Source of the DNA: Dasyornis broadbenti | Taxonomy: Eukaryota > Chordata > Aves > Passeriformes > Dasyornithidae | Direction of reading: 5' to 3' | Assembly: GCA_013397935.1 (NCBI GenBank) | Contig: VZRN01006295.1 | Location: 581,887-645,886 of the forward strand | Length of the DNA: 64,000 nt | Part shown: positions 60,301-64,000 of the stretch, piece after piece | How the letters are laid out: every line of letters starts with the position of its first letter | Numbering within the stretch: position 1 is the stretch's first letter | Translations under genes and position numbers: made by a program | Notes under the pieces: model-generated | Told to the model about the DNA's origin: nothing | Seen by the model: only the letters and a program-made list of their open reading frames with translations | The model's database searches: none

Positions 60301-63106
60301 TAAAGTACCAAAGCAGCGCTGTACTCTAGAAAGCATGATGAACTTGCTGCTTTGCTTCTTATTTTAGTCATTATGAACTGCTGATGGTACAGGTCAAGTA
60401 GTCTGGGGAAATTGCTAGAAGCAATTACAGTTCCAATTTGCTGGAAATAATGAGAACTTCCAATGATTTGTTAACCTACAGTAATAGTACTGGCTCACAT
60501 GGGCAGCTGTCAGCAGAAATTCCAGGTTGCATGTGTTACCTACTGTGTCATATGTGATAGGGCTGCCCCTATCACACTGCACCCAACAACCTTGACTCAT
60601 CTCCCTACATCAGTTTTCTCACCTCCTATGTTTTCCAGTAATTTTATTTCCTAGTAGCATAGCTAAAGCAAAGTTTATCACATGCAGCCTGCCACTGTTG
60701 TTCAGTTGCTTCTTACATGAATATCTTCTGACATTTATTGAAGTCCTTTATGCTGAGGAAGATTTTTAGGCCTTTTAGAAGAGCCAAGAAGTAGTAAGTC
60801 TGTACAGCAACACGGGAATTTTAATTTTGGGTGCTAACTGAGTGTCAAGGTAAATGAAAGAGGTAAGAAAAAGAGGAGAGTGCAAAAAGAGGGTGGAAAG
60901 ACACATAAGGAAGAAGCAATTATGAGGGAAGAAAAATCAGGAATTAAATGAGAAAGCAGCAAAAAGAAAAGCAAAAGTTACTGTAAAGGTTTAATTGCCT
61001 CTCAATGAAAGTTTCCTCAGATTCTGAAAAAAACATGAATGCTCTCTGCAATTACATGGGAAAACTGAAGTCCTTGTTACAGGCAGCTTTTCACAGTCCT
61101 GTGCCCTGGGGAGAGATTCTGGTCTTTTTCAGAAGCAGGCGGAAGTAGTGTCTATCCCAAAGAAAGGGGTGACATAAAACATTGAAGGGACCAAAATCAA
61201 GGAATATACAGAAAATCCTTATAGTAAACCAGTAATTAACAAAGTTATGACAGCGCTTGAGATGGAGCTCTGAGTGGGTCAGTGCTCATTAATGGGGCCA
61301 GACACTTATCAATGGCTGATGGCTCCTGCACTCATCAAAAGAGCTGAAGATTTTGGTGAACATGAGGAGACATTCCCTCTTCAGCAGCTGCTTGAAAACA
61401 TACACGGTTGTTGCCAACATCCCACATACCACAAAACTCATAATCTCTGAGCAAAGAAGTAGATGAACATGTTTAAAAAAAGGAAGAAGGAGACTCCAGT
61501 GCCTATGATCAGAAGGGTGATCCATAAATTAGTGTCCTGATGGACTCAGCATCAGCTGTGTGTGCAGGAAAGAACTGGAATCTGCTGGGGCAAGCTAGTT
61601 TTCCCAGAGCAGCCTTTCCCTTAGGATAGACAGCAGAGATACTTATTAACAGACAGGCCGAACCTATGGCAAAACTGAAGACGAAGCTACGTATTACACT
61701 TTTCAGGTAGAGAATTAACACAAATGAGTTAACAAAAGCCTGTTTTTTAACTGGGGAAAAGAAGGAATATATTTTTCTACCCTTTTATAACTCTGAGGAC
61801 AACCAGAAAATGCTTCCAAAATTGATACCATACGTGCAGATTAAAACCAGGCTGCAAGCCAAATCCTCCTCTTCAGTTTCACTGGCGGAGCCCAGCAGAC
61901 TGCCACAGAGCTACGCTGGAACAGCAGGGAAAAGAATTTGACCCTTTGACTGCTGCATCAAAGGCAGCTAACTTCCCACTGTATTCGGTGGCCTCAATAT
62001 CAAAAGTTACAAACGGCTTTGTGCTCAAAAATGTATCGATTTTCTGCTGGAATAGTTATGTGCTGATGTCCTGCCCTGCTCTCTCTGCAGTGACATTCCT
62101 TCTCCCCTGAGGCAGCATAACTGGCGTTCCTACTGTTGTCCCTGTCTAGCTGTGGGTGTATTGGACTATACTGGTTGCTGATGAAGGAAGTTCCTCCATT
62201 CCCTAATCATTCTCCCAACACAGATAATCTGTCAAAATGGCAAATGGCGATTTTTAAGCTGGGCTATCATTTAACTTCTTCATTATTCCACCGGTCCATA
62301 CCTATAGACTCAAGTACAAAATGTGCTCTCCTATCATTTTCAAAGTCAGGCAATTCAAATGTCAGGGTTTATCTCATGATCACAGCTGGTTAAGATTTAT
62401 TTTTATGGAAGAGAGGCTACATATTGTATACGTGAATAAGAATGTAGACTCCAAAAAGAAGAATATAAAGTACTTTGTGGTAAAGCTAAACCTGGAAATG
62501 CAAACCTTAATTTAGCTATACCTCTTCAAACAATGAAATTCTGGATTTTCTTGGTAAGGACTGAAGACTATAAATCTTACTTGAATGATAGATATAGAAT
62601 AGTATCCTGACAGAAAAAAAAGTAATCACAGCATGAAAATAGCTGTTTTGCTACTCTGCACTCAAATGCCCTGTAACTAAACCTGCTAAAGCAAAGCAAT
62701 GGAAAGTTTTGTTGTCTATGAAGCAGCTCACACCAAGAGCAACCTTCATATACAGACTTGATTTGTCCCTTAATGCACTTGGATATAGACTCAGTTCACG
62801 GCATTTGCCCAAGCAGTCTAAGGAAAGGCAGGGATGCCACATGCCCAGAACCCGCAGCACCTGATGCTGAATTCAGTTTTCAGGTGATGAATTTAAGAAA
62901 ATGGGAAAGGGAGGCACAAGAGCAGGAAAGAGCAGTTTGGTGCTCTTTTTAATGCTATGTCTCTGCTGCAGACACGAAACCTTCCTTCAATTCCTTCTCC
63001 CTCCTCACAGCTCCTTGCCATCCAGCCCCTATCCTTTGTTTCAGGTGTATCCCACCTTTTTACCAGATCCCCTCCAACAGGCCTGACTCCCCATCTGCTT
63101 GCTGAG
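57372..63106. other. Intergenic DNA, no gene seen
   Basis: AT-rich sequence without recognisable repeats or genes. It has a poly(T) run near 59349-59365 and a patch at 61289-61721 where T-rich minus-strand sequence gives hydrophobic frames in three registers (discussed under rejected items). Confidence 0.55.
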
Positions 63107-63549
63107 TATATTGAGTTTGCACAGCAAGGTTTTGGTAGCAGGAGGGCTACAGGGGTGGCTTCTGTGGGAAGCTGCTAGGAGCTTCCCCGTGTCCAGCAAA
63201 GCCACTGATCACAGCCCCCATTCTCTGTCCCCTTGTGCTGCTGGGGCAGAGGAGGTATTGAAAATCAGGAGTGAAGCTGAGCCCAGGAGGAAAGGAGGGG
63301 TGAGGGGAAAGTGTTTTATGATTTGGTTTTATTTATCGTTATTGTATGCTAATTTGATTGATAATAAGTTAAACTGATTTCCCAAAGTCTGTTTTGCCTG
63401 TGATGATAATTGGAGAGTGATCTTTCCCTGCCTTTATCTTGATCAATGAGCCCTTTCTTATATTTTTTTTCGCTCTGACCAGCTGGGGAGAGTAGTAATA
63501 GAATGGCTTTGATAGGCAGGTGGTGTTTAGCCAGGGTCAAACCACCACA
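63107..63549 (+). mobile_element. Solo LTR of a second avian endogenous retrovirus
   Basis: The left part reads 'ttgcacagcaaggttttggt', 'agcaggagggctacaggggt' and 'ggcttctgtgggaagctgct', the well-known opening of an abundant avian LTR. The right part has 'gttttatgatttggttttat', 'ttgataataagttaaactga', 'aaagtctgttttgcctgtga' and the ending 'ccagggtcaaaccaccaca'. The middle is shorter than in the usual form: the block between 'gcttccccgtgtccagcaaagcc' (split here as seen) and the 'gaagctgagcccaggaggaa' block is reduced. No gag, pol or env sequence is adjacent inside the window. The left boundary is approximate and no target duplication could be confirmed. Confidence 0.8.
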
Positions 63550-64000
63550 CTGAACCAGACCTGCTCCCTTCTCCAGCACCAGGAACTTCTTTGCAGTCCC
63601 TGTGCCTCCTCACTGGCAGCATTCGAGGTGGTGTTATTTGGATGCTCACCAAGAGCAGAGGAAAAGTTTGCTGTTTTCCACCCAACTTCCAAGAGTCACA
63701 CAGTCTAAAAAGGCAGCACAGAACAAGTCCAGCCTCCACAAAGAGCACGCAGTCAATTTTCTCTATGGCTCAAGCCTGGTATATGCTTTTCCAGAAATGG
63801 TCCACCTGAAAAAAACTAAACCACAAAACCAAACTCACCATAATTTTCTTGTACTACAATGTTTATTCTTCATAAGTGCTATTTTAAGATATGATTAAAG
63901 TTTTGGCTAGTCCTAAAACAATGCAGCAGAAAGCCCCAAGATAGAAAGTTTCAGATATATTTTTCATTTTTTGGCAGGGGCAAAACTACACATAACATCT
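63550..64000. other. Intergenic DNA to window end, no gene seen
   Basis: Unique-looking sequence after the LTR. It has overlapping short frames (up to 98 codons, 63602-63898) without family resemblance and a small A/C-rich patch near 63810-63840. Confidence 0.5.

Noticed and set aside
61289..61721. Hydrophobic minus-strand frames in three registers, including a short one ending ...NMFIYFFAQRL, preceded by acceptor-like 'ttctttcctgcacacacag'
   Set aside because: T-rich DNA gives membrane-like peptides by chance. No register is long, no partner exon or family match is visible, and the registers contradict each other. A spliced read or cross-species protein conservation would be needed to reopen it.
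1..64000. CRISPR arrays, operons, bacterial promoters or terminators
   Set aside because: Nothing of the kind is present; the sequence is vertebrate nuclear DNA with introns, a CpG island and avian retroposons.

Overview
This looks like vertebrate, almost certainly bird, chromosomal DNA. The repeats are those of an avian genome: several CR1 non-LTR retroposon copies ending in the typical ATTCTATGATTCT-type 3' repeat, and two solo LTRs of avian endogenous-retrovirus type. The LTR types suggest a songbird, but the species cannot be fixed from sequence alone. Most of the window is AT-rich, non-coding and free of long open frames.

The one gene I can name is FBXL7 (F-box and leucine-rich-repeat protein 7, a substrate-recognition subunit of SCF ubiquitin ligases), on the minus strand. 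Its first coding exon is at 34685-34721. It encodes MGANNGKQYGSE plus the first base of a glycine codon, followed by a GTAAGC splice donor. It sits in a CpG island of about 1.1 kb (34535-35640), which should hold the promoter and 5' UTR. Three upstream ATGs lie within about 130 bases of the start; two of their reading frames are joined by an ATGA stop/start overlap. All later FBXL7 exons lie beyond the left edge of the window.

Layout: 1-34684 is the 5' part of FBXL7 intron 1 (read right to left). It holds five clear CR1 fragments at 12.6-26.2 kb, two A/C-rich tracts, long poly(A) runs, an assembly gap at 32780-32821 and a few short inverted repeats that could be regulatory. 34685-35640 is the exon and CpG-island promoter. 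35640-64000 is upstream intergenic DNA without a convincing gene. It holds one solo LTR at 43.4-43.9 kb, a CR1 at 48.0-48.7 kb with a collapsed internal gap, a probable old CR1 near 51 kb, an A/C-rich tract at 54.3 kb, a CR1 3' end at 57.3 kb and a second solo LTR at 63.1-63.5 kb.

I did not find a novel multi-gene system. The observations most worth checking are the upstream-ORF arrangement in the FBXL7 leader, a plus-strand splice donor just outside the CpG island that could mark a divergent transcript, two inverted-repeat motif clusters in intron 1 (POU-like at 20.15 kb, TCF/LEF-like at 31.9 kb), a 26-base palindrome at 30.6 kb, and the likely false duplication around the assembly gap.
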